Origin: JAEUKQ01 sp964414755
GTDB lineage: Bacteria; Pseudomonadota; Alphaproteobacteria; JAEUKQ01
Assembly (NCBI GenBank): GCA_964414755.1
Contig: CAYPXH010000008.1
Location: 1 to 41,025 of the forward strand
DNA length: 41,025 nucleotides
Direction of reading: 5' to 3'
The notes under the pieces were generated by a model, which worked only from the letters and a program-made list of their open reading frames with translations, made no database searches and was not told where the DNA came from. A program made the position numbers and the translations under genes. Position 1 is the stretch's first letter. Each line of letters begins with the position of its first letter. This document shows positions 17,736-27,147 of the stretch, piece by piece.

Positions 17736-19298
17736 ATGACAGATCAGCAGCCAGTGGCCTTACCAAATAATTCCCAAGTCGCAACAGAGTTAACCTATGA
17801 CTTATTAGTGATAGGTGGCGGAATCAATGGTGTGGGTGTCGCGCGGGATGCGGCTGGCCGTGGATTGCGTGTATTGCTGGTCGAACAGGGCGACCTTGCA
17901 CAATCAACTTCGTCTGCCAGCAGTAAATTAATTCACGGTGGTTTGCGATACTTGGAATATTACGAATTCCGACTCGTGCGTGAATCATTACTTGAACGTG
18001 AGATTTTATTAAAGAACGCCCCCCATATTATTTGGCCTGTGCGCTTTGTTATGCCACATAACAGATTGTTGCGTCCAGCTTGGATGATTAGACTTGGGCT
18101 GTTTTTGTATGATCATTTGGCCCCCCGTCGCAAGCTGCCAGGATCAAATGGAGTAAGATTGCGCAAACATCAATACGGTTATCCATTAAAGTCTGATCTG
18201 GTTAGAGGTTTTGTTTATTCAGATTGCTGGGTTCAGGATTCGCGGTTAGTTGCACTAAATGCCCAAGATGCCCAAGATCGGGGTGTGGTTGTTAAAACTA
18301 GGACAAAATGTACAGAAGCAATTGTTGATCGGCAAGAATGGCTAGCTACTCTGCTTGATAAACAAACTGGCCAGCAACGCCAAGTGCGTGCTAAGATACT
18401 GATTAATACAGCAGGACCATGGGTTGATCAGTTCTTAACACAAGCGCTGCAGATTCAGCCCAAACATCGCTTAAGGCTTGTTAAGGGTAGTCATATAATT
18501 GTGCCCAAGCTATATGAAGGGGCACAGGCTTACATTTTACAAAATAATGATCGTCGTGTTATTTTTGTCATTCCCTACGAAGAAAAATTCACTTTAATAG
18601 GAACGACTGACTTACCGGTCGGTGAAACCAATCTAGATAGCATGCGTATATCGCCAGAAGAGGCTGATTATTTGTGTCAAGCTGTTAACCAGTATTTTAA
18701 AACACAACTAACAGCGCAGGATGTGGTTTCAAGTTATGCCGGGGTGCGGCCGCTTTATGATGATGCCAAGGCTAATGCATCGGCGGTGACACGGGATTAT
18801 GTTTTACAGCTACATGTCGATTTGGGTGCCCCGTTATTGTCTGTTTATGGGGGTAAAATTACGACCTATCGGCGATTGGCCGAGCATGTTATGCAAAAAA
18901 TACACCCGTTTTTTCCCTACTTGGGAAAATCGTGGACCGCAAAAACACCCCTGCCGGGGGGCAATATAACCACATCATTTGCTGAATTTTGTCATCAATT
19001 ATCTTTAATATATCCCTGGCTTCCGAAAGAATTATGTTATCGTTATGCCCGGGCATATGGCGATAATATAACTGTATTATTAAAATCGATTTGCTCTATT
19101 GCTGAGCTTGGGCTTGAAATACTACCAGGTCTTTATGAACAAGAAATTGCTTACTTAAAAAAATATGAATTTGCCAAAACAGCAGAGGATATTTTATGGC
19201 GGCGCAGTAAATTAGGCTTACATTTGCCATCAAACGCTGTAGAGAAATTACAAAAATTTTTGGATCAGCAAAATTCTGTCTCAAAATCTGCAATCTAA
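17736..19298 (+). CDS. glpD: Aerobic glycerol-3-phosphate dehydrogenase
   Basis: FAD-linked membrane-peripheral enzyme that oxidises glycerol-3-phosphate to dihydroxyacetone phosphate and feeds electrons to ubiquinone. It has 520 residues, normal length. The FAD-binding motif is VIGGGINGVGVARDAAGRG (about residues 26-44). STSSASSKLIHGGLRYLEYY follows, a GlpD hallmark. IGTTDLPVG, SSYAGVRPLYDD, and GGKITTYRRLAEHVM lie in the second half. The C-terminal helical domain (from about residue 400) is present but divergent. The start is ATG at 17736 with AGGATTAGGT before it. Its 3' end overlaps the convergent nitrilase-family gene by 4 nt. No glpF or glpK is in the window. Confidence 0.96.
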   Translation: MTDQQPVALPNNSQVATELTYDLLVIGGGINGVGVARDAAGRGLRVLLVEQGDLAQSTSSASSKLIHGGLRYLEYYEFRLVRESLLEREILLKNAPHIIWPVRFVMPHNRLLRPAWMIRLGLFLYDHLAPRRKLPGSNGVRLRKHQYGYPLKSDLVRGFVYSDCWVQDSRLVALNAQDAQDRGVVVKTRTKCTEAIVDRQEWLATLLDKQTGQQRQVRAKILINTAGPWVDQFLTQALQIQPKHRLRLVKGSHIIVPKLYEGAQAYILQNNDRRVIFVIPYEEKFTLIGTTDLPVGETNLDSMRISPEEADYLCQAVNQYFKTQLTAQDVVSSYAGVRPLYDDAKANASAVTRDYVLQLHVDLGAPLLSVYGGKITTYRRLAEHVMQKIHPFFPYLGKSWTAKTPLPGGNITTSFAEFCHQLSLIYPWLPKELCYRYARAYGDNITVLLKSICSIAELGLEILPGLYEQEIAYLKKYEFAKTAEDILWRRSKLGLHLPSNAVEKLQKFLDQQNSVSKSAI

Positions 19299-20131
19299 CT
19301 TTTAAAAAAATCTGGTTTTTTAATCTGCCAGGCTGGAATTTGTTGCCTGACTTCCTGGACCATATCTAAATCAAGGGTGGCTTGGATAGTAGCTGGTTCA
19401 TTGCCTGCTTCAGCTAAGATCCGACCCCATGGGTCAATTATAAGTGAATGTCCATAGGTTTGGCGACCGCCGCTATGCATGCCTGTTTGACCAGGTGCGC
19501 AGATAAAAGCGCCTGTTTCAATAGCACGGGCGCGCAGCAAAACATGCCAGTGTGCCTGTCCGGTTATTTGTATGAAAGCCGATGGCACAGCAATAATACT
19601 TGCACCTTCCTGAGCTAGGTAACGGTATAAGTATGGAAAGCGCAAATCATAACAAATGCTTAAGCCAAGCAAACCCCAATCCGTTTTAACCAAAACAGGC
19701 TTTGTCCCGGCATGGTAGGCATCCGATTCACGGAAATACCGACCATCAGGCAAGTTGGCATCAAAAAGATGTATTTTGTCATAGCGCGCTTTGATATCGC
19801 CCTCAGGGTCAAATAAGTAACTGCGATTATAGCATAAACCACGTGGCCCCTTGATGGTTAATGATCCAATCAATAACCAGCATCTGAATTCCTTGGATAA
19901 ATCAGAAAATAAGGGGATGGCAGGGTGGTTTTCTTCAAAAAAGGCTTTTTGCCATCGCTGTGTATGGCGATGTTCCATAAGACACGTGTTTTCCGGGGTT
20001 ATCACAAGTTGGGCACCGTTATCACATGCCTGCCGAATCGCGGCTGTCACTGTTTTCAGATTGACATGAACATCATCGCCACTGGATAATTGAAGACAAG
20101 CCACCTGTAATAAGGGCATTTTATAGGCCAA
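19295..20131 (-). CDS. Nitrilase-superfamily amidase (Nit1/Nit2-like)
   Basis: A 278-residue carbon-nitrogen hydrolase with the Glu-Lys-Cys triad: ITPENT (Glu47), ARYDKIHLFD (Lys119) and GLSICYDLRFPYLYR (Cys160). YDLRFPYLYR with LFDANLPDGRYFRESDAY places it in the Nit1/Nit2 branch. Those enzymes hydrolyse deaminated glutathione or alpha-ketoglutaramate (omega-amidase). Length is standard. Its ATG at 20131 lies 11 nt inside the end of grxC, so the two are coupled. The link to a glutaredoxin favours the deaminated-glutathione repair activity, but this is inference from context. Confidence 0.88.
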   Translation of the reverse strand: MAYKMPLLQVACLQLSSGDDVHVNLKTVTAAIRQACDNGAQLVITPENTCLMEHRHTQRWQKAFFEENHPAIPLFSDLSKEFRCWLLIGSLTIKGPRGLCYNRSYLFDPEGDIKARYDKIHLFDANLPDGRYFRESDAYHAGTKPVLVKTDWGLLGLSICYDLRFPYLYRYLAQEGASIIAVPSAFIQITGQAHWHVLLRARAIETGAFICAPGQTGMHSGGRQTYGHSLIIDPWGRILAEAGNEPATIQATLDLDMVQEVRQQIPAWQIKKPDFFKS

Positions 20132-20378
20132 GTAATGTTTTCAAAGCGTTTCTATGGTGCAGGGCATATAAATCATCACATCCCCCAACATGCTGATCAT
20201 TGATAAATATCTGCGGTACTGTTTGCCGACCCTGGCTGCGTTTAATCATCGCTTCGCGCTTCGATGAATCGGCGCTAATATTAATTTCTGTATAAGGTGC
20301 TTGATATCGTTGCAACAATTGCTTAGCGCGGTCACAGTACGGACATGTCGATGTAGTGTATATTTCAATACTAGCCAT
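20121..20378 (-). CDS. grxC: Glutaredoxin 3
   Basis: An 85-residue dithiol glutaredoxin that reduces protein disulfides and glutathione mixed disulfides using glutathione. The active site is CPYC (Cys12, Cys15). TVPQIFINDQHVGGCDDLYAL supplies the cis-Pro TVP loop and the GG-CDD glutathione-binding segment. Length matches bacterial Grx3. The gene overlaps the start of the nitrilase-family amidase by 11 nt. An upstream gap of about 75 nt separates it from the EamA transporter gene. Confidence 0.95.
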   Translation of the reverse strand: MASIEIYTTSTCPYCDRAKQLLQRYQAPYTEINISADSSKREAMIKRSQGRQTVPQIFINDQHVGGCDDLYALHHRNALKTLLGL

Positions 20379-20452
20379 AATAAAACTGCCTTTTAATATT
20401 TAACTTCCATGATCAGCGTATATTTTTTAACAAAATTTGGCAAGGTAACCCA

Positions 20453-21316
20453 CTAAATACGCGTAAGAATGCATCCTGTAACCACCAACATTGCCGCCAT
20501 AATACGCACCCAGCTACAACGCTCCTTAAGAAAAAAAATACCCAAAATCGTGCCAAAAATAACGCTCGTTTCCCGCATCGCTGCCACTTGTGCGGCTGAC
20601 CCAAAGCGCAAAGCCACAAGTGCTAAGCCATAACTGCCTAATGATAAAAGGGCTGCCAGCAAGCCTATACCCTTATGGGGCCATAGGGCTGATAATAACC
20701 GTCCTTTATATCGCCGGTTTAAATATACAATCATTAAGGTGTTTTCGCTAATCAAAAAATACCACAGAATATAGCTCCATAAATTTTCGCTTAAGCGAAT
20801 ACCATGGGTATCAATTAGGGTATACGATGTAATCCCAAGTCCGGTAAGCAAGGCTAGAAAAATTCCCAGTTGTTTGGAATTATTATGTCCAGAAGATCTA
20901 AAACCATTTTCAATAGCTAATAATAAAATACCACTGGTAATTAAAGCAATTCCAAAACCAGATTGCAGGTTAATTTGTTCATCCAGAAAAACTAAAGCAC
21001 CCAATGTAATCATTAAGGGTGAAATGCCCCGGGCAATTGGGTAAACAACAGTTAGGTCTGCCAAACGGTATGAATTAATTAAAAGTATTTGGTAAAAAAA
21101 ATGAACAATTCCTGAAAGACCAAGATAAATCCATACATTTCCAGATGGAAAGGGCACAAAAAAAATAAAAGGAAATGAAATAATAGCTGCACCAAACCCC
21201 ATCCAGGCACGCAATAGCAAGCGTTCATGGCTTTTCTTAAGCAAGACACTATTGGTCGCATGCATTATTGCCGAAATAAGGGCCAGAATCATGGCCAGAG
21301 TAGGGGCGCTTATCAT
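20453..21316 (-). CDS. EamA/DMT-superfamily transporter
   Basis: About 287 residues from the ATG at 21316, with ten predicted membrane segments in two EamA repeats. The frame extends 33 codons upstream to a TTG at 21415, but that extension reads as non-membrane filler, so I prefer the ATG. VYPIARGISPLMITLGALVFLDE in the first repeat and QVAAMRETSVIFGTILGIFFLKE in the second are typical of the conserved end of each EamA half. The substrate cannot be read from sequence; relatives export metabolites, amino acids or nucleosides. Divergent from the yej operon. There is no strong Shine-Dalgarno. Confidence 0.85.
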   Translation of the reverse strand: MISAPTLAMILALISAIMHATNSVLLKKSHERLLLRAWMGFGAAIISFPFIFFVPFPSGNVWIYLGLSGIVHFFYQILLINSYRLADLTVVYPIARGISPLMITLGALVFLDEQINLQSGFGIALITSGILLLAIENGFRSSGHNNSKQLGIFLALLTGLGITSYTLIDTHGIRLSENLWSYILWYFLISENTLMIVYLNRRYKGRLLSALWPHKGIGLLAALLSLGSYGLALVALRFGSAAQVAAMRETSVIFGTILGIFFLKERCSWVRIMAAMLVVTGCILTRI

Positions 21317-21420
21317 AATGTAAGGCTGCTTGGTAAGAAGGGATAAATTATATTGGCAACTGACAAAACAAACAATATTGTAAAACCGAACACAGCTGAA
21401 AGCAATCTTCAACAAGATAT

Positions 21421-21449
21421 TTGATTGTCACAGACATTTTGATTATAAT
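21421..21449 (+). promoter_or_regulatory. Sigma-70-type promoter of the yej operon
   Basis: TTGATT (-35) and a perfect TATAAT (-10) are separated by 17 nt. RNA would start near 21457, giving a leader of about 80 nt before yejA. This is one of the clearest promoter-like sites in the window. Confidence 0.55.
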
Positions 21450-21537
21450 ATAACAACAGTTAGCTGATATTTAGTATTTTAATACCAACTGGTAACAATA
21501 TAAAGGCCGCAATATAGATTTGGGAGGGTGTGAGATC

Positions 21538-23382
21538 ATGATACGATTATGGCAAAAAATAATAAAAAGCCTGTTGTTGATGCCGTTTTTTCTGTCGTGC
21601 ACATATTATGTGCAGGCATTTGCCCAGGTATCAAACCAAGGCCCGGTGCATGCGCTTGCATTACAGGGCGCACCCAAATATGGGCCGAATTTCACCCATT
21701 TTGATTATGTTAACCCAAATGCACCCAAGGGCGGGTCTGTAAACATGGCCGCAACGGGAACTTTTGATAGTTTTAATCCCTATATTGTTAAGGGTATGCC
21801 ATCGGGTGTTATTGCCTATGAGTCGTTAATGGTATCCAGCAAAGATGAGTCATTTAGCCAATATGGGCTTATTGCCGAAAGTGTTGAATTATCCCCTAAT
21901 CGGGACTGGATTATTTTTAATCTGCGGTCGGAAGCTCGCTGGCATGATGGTCAGCCAATAACTGCGGCCGATGTTGTCTTTTCATTTAACCTTTTAAAAG
22001 AGAAGGGCAAAAATTTATACCGCACTTATTATGCCGATGTTATTAAAGCCGAAATCATTGACCAAAAGAAAGTTCGTTTTTTATTTGCTAACGGCGATAA
22101 CCCCGAATTGCCCCTGATTATTGGTCAATTGCCAATTTTGCCCAAACATTATTGGGAAAGCCGTGATTTTACCCAACCAACACTTGATGTTCCGCTTGGA
22201 AGTGGCCCCTATAAAATTGTTTCTTTTGATCCTGGACGCTCGGTAACCATTGCACGGGTTAAAGATTATTGGGGACAAAATTTACCGGTCAATCGAGGCC
22301 AGAACAATTTTGATCAGATAACATATCGTTATTACCGCGACTCAACCGTGATGTTTGAAGCTTTTAAAGCGGGCGAATACGACTGGCGACAGGAAAATAT
22401 TGCTCGCCAATGGGCTACCGGATACGAATTTCCAGCTGTTCGGGATGGGCGTGTCGTTAAAAGACGTGTTGATCACCAAAGGCCTATGGGATTACAGGCA
22501 TTAATCTATAATATTCGGCGCCCCTTTTTCCAAGATCCGCGGGTGCGCGAAGCACTGGTATATTTGTTTGATTTTGAATGGATGAATAAAACGCTTTTTT
22601 GGAATCAGTACCAAAGATCACTTAGTTATTTTAATAACAGCGAAATGGCTGCACGTGGATTACCATCATCCGAAGAAATGGCAATTCTTAATCCCTTGCG
22701 TGGCCAAGTTCCTGATCGGGTCTTTACCCAGGAATTTAAGCTGCCGGTAACAGATGGATCAGGGAATATGCGCAGCCAAACCCGCCAGGCACTTGAATTG
22801 TTGAAACAGGCTGGTTACGAAATTCAACAAGGAATTATGGTTCAACAAAAAAACGGTCAACCACTTGCTTTTGAGATTTTGCTTTATGACCAAAGCTTTG
22901 AACGGATAGTTACCCCATTTGCAGAAAATTTAAAGAAAATTGGTATTCGTGTAACAATACGCACAATTGATATTGGACAATACCAGAAAAGGTTAGACAA
23001 TTTTGACTTTGACATGATTCAACACATTTTTGCACAATCTGATTCACCCGGTAACGAACAACGTGATTTTTGGGGATCGGCCAATGCCCAAGTACCAGGC
23101 AGTTTGAACCTGATAGGCATTCAAGACCCAGCTATTGATCAATTAGTTGAACTTGTGATCAGGGCACCCAATCGCCAAAGCCTTATTCATTATGTGCGGG
23201 CATTGGACCGGGTATTGCTGGCGCACCATTTTGTTATTCCTCAATGGTATGCCAATTTTTATAATATAGCCTACTGGGATATTTTTGGATATCCATCGGT
23301 TACGCCCAAATATGATATTGGTTTTAGTACCTGGTGGGTTGACCCCAAGAAAGCAGATCAGCTTAACCGTCGTGAGCGCTAA
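21538..23382 (+). CDS. yejA: Peptide ABC transporter substrate-binding protein, YejA-like
   Basis: A 614-residue family-5 solute-binding protein for oligopeptides. YejABEF in E. coli takes up microcin C and other peptides. The signal peptide runs from MIRLWQKIIK through a hydrophobic core to a cleavage site near YVQAFAQ. Family motifs are HALALQGAPKYG, FDYVNPNAPKGG, ARWHDGQPITAADVVFSFN and PLGSGPYKI. The C-terminal half has FDMIQHIFAQSDSPGNEQRDFW and IPQWYANFYNIAYWD, as in YejA. I chose the ATG at 21538, preceded by GGGAGG. First gene of a four-gene transport operon, six nt before yejB. Confidence 0.92.
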   Translation: MIRLWQKIIKSLLLMPFFLSCTYYVQAFAQVSNQGPVHALALQGAPKYGPNFTHFDYVNPNAPKGGSVNMAATGTFDSFNPYIVKGMPSGVIAYESLMVSSKDESFSQYGLIAESVELSPNRDWIIFNLRSEARWHDGQPITAADVVFSFNLLKEKGKNLYRTYYADVIKAEIIDQKKVRFLFANGDNPELPLIIGQLPILPKHYWESRDFTQPTLDVPLGSGPYKIVSFDPGRSVTIARVKDYWGQNLPVNRGQNNFDQITYRYYRDSTVMFEAFKAGEYDWRQENIARQWATGYEFPAVRDGRVVKRRVDHQRPMGLQALIYNIRRPFFQDPRVREALVYLFDFEWMNKTLFWNQYQRSLSYFNNSEMAARGLPSSEEMAILNPLRGQVPDRVFTQEFKLPVTDGSGNMRSQTRQALELLKQAGYEIQQGIMVQQKNGQPLAFEILLYDQSFERIVTPFAENLKKIGIRVTIRTIDIGQYQKRLDNFDFDMIQHIFAQSDSPGNEQRDFWGSANAQVPGSLNLIGIQDPAIDQLVELVIRAPNRQSLIHYVRALDRVLLAHHFVIPQWYANFYNIAYWDIFGYPSVTPKYDIGFSTWWVDPKKADQLNRRER

Positions 23383-23388
23383 GTTTCC

Positions 23389-24465
23389 ATGAGAAATTAT
23401 GTTATCAAGCGATTGTTGCTGATAATCCCAACGATGGTTGGGATTATGCTGATTAATTTTTTAATTATTCAGTTGGCACCTGGCGGTCCTATTGATTTGC
23501 TTCTTGCCCAGCAAGAAGGACATCAGGATTTATTGCCAAACCGCTTGACAAATTCTGGACAGGAAGATGTGGTCACGTCGGCTCCGGCGTCAAGCAGATC
23601 CAGGGGGATAGATCCAAAATTACTGGCTGATCTTAGGCAGGAATTGGGATTTGACAAACCGCTTTTCGAACGTTTTTGGTGGATGATGGGTAAATACCTA
23701 ACCTTCGATTTGGGGAATAGTTTTTTTAAAGGACGACCGGTTACAGATTTGCTTCTAGAACGCCTACCAGTATCAATTTCGCTTGGTTTTTGGAGCATGC
23801 TGATCATTTACGCGGTAAGTATTCCCTTGGGTATTCGGAAAGCGGTTCATGATGGAACAGCCTTTGATGGATGGACCACAACGCTTATTGTAGCTGGCCA
23901 CGCAATTCCAGGGTTTTTATTTGCCATATTTTTAATTGTTTTTTTCGCCGGAGGTAGTTTTCTGAATTGGTTTCCCCTCGGTGGACTTGTATCTGATAAT
24001 TGGCAAGAACTCGGATGGTGGCAATTAGTGGGTGATTATCTGTGGCATCTGGTTCTACCGGTAAGTGCTATGGTTGTTGGTGGTTTTGCAAGCCTGACAA
24101 TGTTAACCAAAAATACTTTTCTTGACCAAATCCGCCAACAATATGTGTTGACGGCTCGGGCCAAGGGGTTGACCGAAAAAAGGATTTTATATGGGCATGT
24201 TTTTCGCAATGCTATGCTGCTTGTGATTGCAGGGTTACCTGCCAGTATCATTGGTATTTTATTTACTGGTTCGCTGCTAACCGAGGTTATTTTCTCGCTT
24301 GATGGCCTTGGTCTTTTGGGGTACGAGGCCGCAATAGGTCGCGATTATCCGATTTTATTTGGTACATTGTATTTGTTTACGTTACTTGGGTTGCTGATTA
24401 AAATTATCAGTGATATTTGTTATGTTTTGGTTGATCCCCGGATTGATTTTGCGGCTGCTAGATAG
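23389..24465 (+). CDS. yejB: Peptide ABC transporter permease, YejB-like
   Basis: A 358-residue inner-membrane permease of the DppB/OppB type. The N-terminus MRNYVIKRLLLIIPTMVGIM is the classic first helix of this family, and IQLAPGGPID follows. A hydrophilic loop of about 60 residues (40-100), rich in Gln/Ser, is longer than in DppB and typical of YejB. The EAA-loop region RAKGLTEKRILYGHVFRNAM (about residues 260-280) contacts the ATPase. It ends with DICYVLVDPRID, another family signature. Six nt after yejA and 10 nt before yejE. Confidence 0.93.
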   Translation: MRNYVIKRLLLIIPTMVGIMLINFLIIQLAPGGPIDLLLAQQEGHQDLLPNRLTNSGQEDVVTSAPASSRSRGIDPKLLADLRQELGFDKPLFERFWWMMGKYLTFDLGNSFFKGRPVTDLLLERLPVSISLGFWSMLIIYAVSIPLGIRKAVHDGTAFDGWTTTLIVAGHAIPGFLFAIFLIVFFAGGSFLNWFPLGGLVSDNWQELGWWQLVGDYLWHLVLPVSAMVVGGFASLTMLTKNTFLDQIRQQYVLTARAKGLTEKRILYGHVFRNAMLLVIAGLPASIIGILFTGSLLTEVIFSLDGLGLLGYEAAIGRDYPILFGTLYLFTLLGLLIKIISDICYVLVDPRIDFAAAR

Positions 24466-24475
24466 GGGGTATATT

Positions 24476-25513
24476 ATGATCCATGTATCCAAAATAAATC
24501 CGATGCGCAAACGCCAATGGCAAAAATTTCGTGCACATCGCCGCGGTTGGTGGTCATTGTGGATTTTTGCTGTATTATTTACCCTGTCATTATTCGCAGA
24601 ATTTATTGCTAATAACAAACCATTAGTTGTGTGGTATGATGGTGCGTGGTACTGGCCTATTTTTCATAATTACCCAGAAACGACTTTTGGGGGTGAATTT
24701 CCAAGTACGGCTGATTACCAAGACCCATATGTTGCAGGCCTAATCCAAGAAAAAGGTGGTATGTTATGGCCGCTGATTACCTATAGTTATAATACCATAG
24801 CTAAAGATTTAAAAGTACCTGCACCATCGCCCCCAGACCTGGAACACTGGCTTGGAACAGATGATCAGGCCCGCGATGTTTTGGCACGCCTTATTTACGG
24901 TTTTCGCATTTCCGTATTATTTGGTCTTGGCTTGACTTTTCTGAGTACGCTGATTGGTTTGGCTGCTGGTGCGGTGCAAGGATATTTTGGCGGTAAGATC
25001 GATTTGTTTTTTCAGCGATTTTTGGAAATATGGGGGGGATTACCAAGCCTGTTTATTCTGATAACGGTTGCTAGTATTATTCAGCCAGGTTTTTGGACAT
25101 TATTGTTTATTATGATGCTGTTTAGCTGGACTTGGCCTGTTTCTGTTGTTCGGGCCGAGTTTTTAAGATCACGCAAGCTTGACTATGTTCGGGCAGCTAA
25201 ATCAATGGGTGCCAGTCATTTAAGGTTAATTTGGCATCATATTTTACCAAATGCCTCGGTTGCGGTGTTAACTTTTTTGCCATTCACGCTGGCCGAGTCT
25301 ATGGTTTTACTAACCGCCCTGGATTTTTTAGGCCTTGGTCTTCCGGTTGGTTCAGCATCATTAGGTGAATTGCTGGCGCAGGGCAAAGCTAATTTACAAG
25401 CACCATGGCTTGCTATAAGCGGGTTTGTAGTTACAGCCTTAACCTTGATTTTAATTATGTTTATTGGAGAGGCTGCGCGTCACGCAATTGATCCGCGCGG
25501 AATACAAAAATGA
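24476..25513 (+). CDS. yejE: Peptide ABC transporter permease, YejE-like
   Basis: A 345-residue permease of the DppC/OppC type that pairs with YejB. The N-terminal helix (about 20-40) includes WWSLWIFAVLFTLSLFAEF. A large periplasmic loop (about 50-140) contains ADYQDPYVAGLI and HWLGTDDQARDVLARLIYGF, the conserved DppC entry to the membrane domain. The EAA loop is RAAKSMGASHLRLIWHHILPN. The ATG at 24476 has GGGGGT about 5 nt upstream; the frame is open further upstream, but this start fits best. The end overlaps the yejF start in an ATGA junction. Confidence 0.93.
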   Translation: MIHVSKINPMRKRQWQKFRAHRRGWWSLWIFAVLFTLSLFAEFIANNKPLVVWYDGAWYWPIFHNYPETTFGGEFPSTADYQDPYVAGLIQEKGGMLWPLITYSYNTIAKDLKVPAPSPPDLEHWLGTDDQARDVLARLIYGFRISVLFGLGLTFLSTLIGLAAGAVQGYFGGKIDLFFQRFLEIWGGLPSLFILITVASIIQPGFWTLLFIMMLFSWTWPVSVVRAEFLRSRKLDYVRAAKSMGASHLRLIWHHILPNASVAVLTFLPFTLAESMVLLTALDFLGLGLPVGSASLGELLAQGKANLQAPWLAISGFVVTALTLILIMFIGEAARHAIDPRGIQK

Positions 25514-27144
25514 ATGATTTAAACCTATTATTAGATATTCGTAATCTGGCGGTTTCATTCGGGCATGGACAGCGTCAAATTGCAGCGGTTCAAAATTTTA
25601 ATCTTTCAATGCAAGCTGGTGAAGTTGTTGCCTTAGTTGGCGAGTCAGGGTCGGGTAAAACAGTTAGTGCTATGTCGATTCTTCAATTGCTGCCCTATCC
25701 CCATGCACATCATCCAGCAGGTCAAATTTATTTTAAGGGCCAAGATTTATTAAAAGCATCAGCCCAGCAAATGCAAAAGATTCGTGGCAAGGAAATTTCC
25801 GTTATTTTTCAAGAACCTATGACATCGCTTAATCCCTTGCACCGAATTGAGAAACAGATTGCAGAAATTATAACAATTCATCAGCCAATCAGTCAGAAAT
25901 TGGCAAACAACCGTTGTCATGAACTATTGCATCTGGTTGGTATTGATAACCCAAAACAAAAAGCCCAGTCTTATCCTCATGAATTATCGGGTGGCCAACG
26001 TCAACGGGTGATGATCGCCATGGCTTTGGCGAATAACCCCCAATTACTAATTGCTGATGAACCAACAACAGCACTGGATGTAACAATCCAGGCCCAGGTG
26101 TTGAAGCTTCTAAAAAAATTACAAGCAGAATTTAAAATGGCGATGTTGTTTATTAGCCATGATTTGGGGCTGGTTGCCAAAATAGCCGACCGGATCTTAG
26201 TGATGCGGCAAGGGCAGGTTGTAGAAGAAGGACCGGTTAGTCAGATGTTATCATCGCCGAACCATCCATATACTAGACAACTTATTCAATCTTATCCGCA
26301 ACCAAAACAAATACATCCGACTGGGGATAAAGATATTTTATTACAAGCTCAAAATGTCCGGGTTTGGTTTCCTATTCGCCGTGGATTCTTGATGAAGGTT
26401 AGCGATTATGTTCGTGCGGTGCAAGACGTTTCGTTGACAATAAAAACAGGTCAAACGATTGGCCTTGTTGGTGAGAGTGGGTCAGGAAAAAGCACCCTTG
26501 CTATGGCGCTGCTACAGCTAGTTCCTTATCAGGGGCAGGTTGTTTATCAGGGGCAAGAATTACACAGGTTGCGCATGCGCCAGTTGCGGCAGTTACGCCA
26601 GCATATGCAGGTTATTTTTCAAGATCCCTATGGATCGCTGTCGCCAAGGCTTTCGGTTGCAGAAATTATTCGAGAGGGTTTGGATATTCATTATCGTAAT
26701 CTCAGCTTTCAGGATAAAAATGAACGGGTAATGCATTCCCTCACGCAGGTGGGTTTATTGCCCGAACACTTAAATCGTTACCCGCACGAATTTTCAGGTG
26801 GCCAACGTCAACGCATTGCAATTGCTCGCGCCTTGGTTTTAAGACCGAAGCTACTCATTCTCGATGAACCCACATCTGCGCTTGATATGACTACCCAAGC
26901 ACAGATCATTCAGTTACTTCAAAAACTGCAGCAAGAATATCAGCTAACATATATTTTTATTAGTCATGATCTCAGGGTTATTCGGGCAATGGCGGATTAC
27001 TTGATCATTATGCGCCAAGGCCAGGTGATTGAACAGGGCGTTTGTGCTGATATTTTCGCTAATCCTCAGAATGCGTATACCAAAAAGCTATTGAATGCGG
27101 CAATTTCATTTGAAACTGCCGATGACGATAAAAACCAAGAATAG
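25510..27144 (+). CDS. yejF: Peptide ABC transporter ATPase with two nucleotide-binding domains, YejF-like
   Basis: A 544-residue double ATPase, both halves in one chain as in YejF. The first Walker A is GESGSGKT (residues 44-51), with signature ELSGGQRQRVMIA and Walker B LLIADEPTTALD. The second Walker A is GESGSGKS (about 318-325), with EFSGGQRQRIAIARAL and LLILDEPTSALD. Q-loops read IFQEPMTSLNP and IFQDPYGSLSP. Both sites look complete. The start overlaps the yejE stop by 4 nt. It is convergent with the aminopeptidase gene 3 nt downstream. Confidence 0.95.
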   Translation: MNDLNLLLDIRNLAVSFGHGQRQIAAVQNFNLSMQAGEVVALVGESGSGKTVSAMSILQLLPYPHAHHPAGQIYFKGQDLLKASAQQMQKIRGKEISVIFQEPMTSLNPLHRIEKQIAEIITIHQPISQKLANNRCHELLHLVGIDNPKQKAQSYPHELSGGQRQRVMIAMALANNPQLLIADEPTTALDVTIQAQVLKLLKKLQAEFKMAMLFISHDLGLVAKIADRILVMRQGQVVEEGPVSQMLSSPNHPYTRQLIQSYPQPKQIHPTGDKDILLQAQNVRVWFPIRRGFLMKVSDYVRAVQDVSLTIKTGQTIGLVGESGSGKSTLAMALLQLVPYQGQVVYQGQELHRLRMRQLRQLRQHMQVIFQDPYGSLSPRLSVAEIIREGLDIHYRNLSFQDKNERVMHSLTQVGLLPEHLNRYPHEFSGGQRQRIAIARALVLRPKLLILDEPTSALDMTTQAQIIQLLQKLQQEYQLTYIFISHDLRVIRAMADYLIIMRQGQVIEQGVCADIFANPQNAYTKKLLNAAISFETADDDKNQE

Positions 27145-27147
27145 CTA

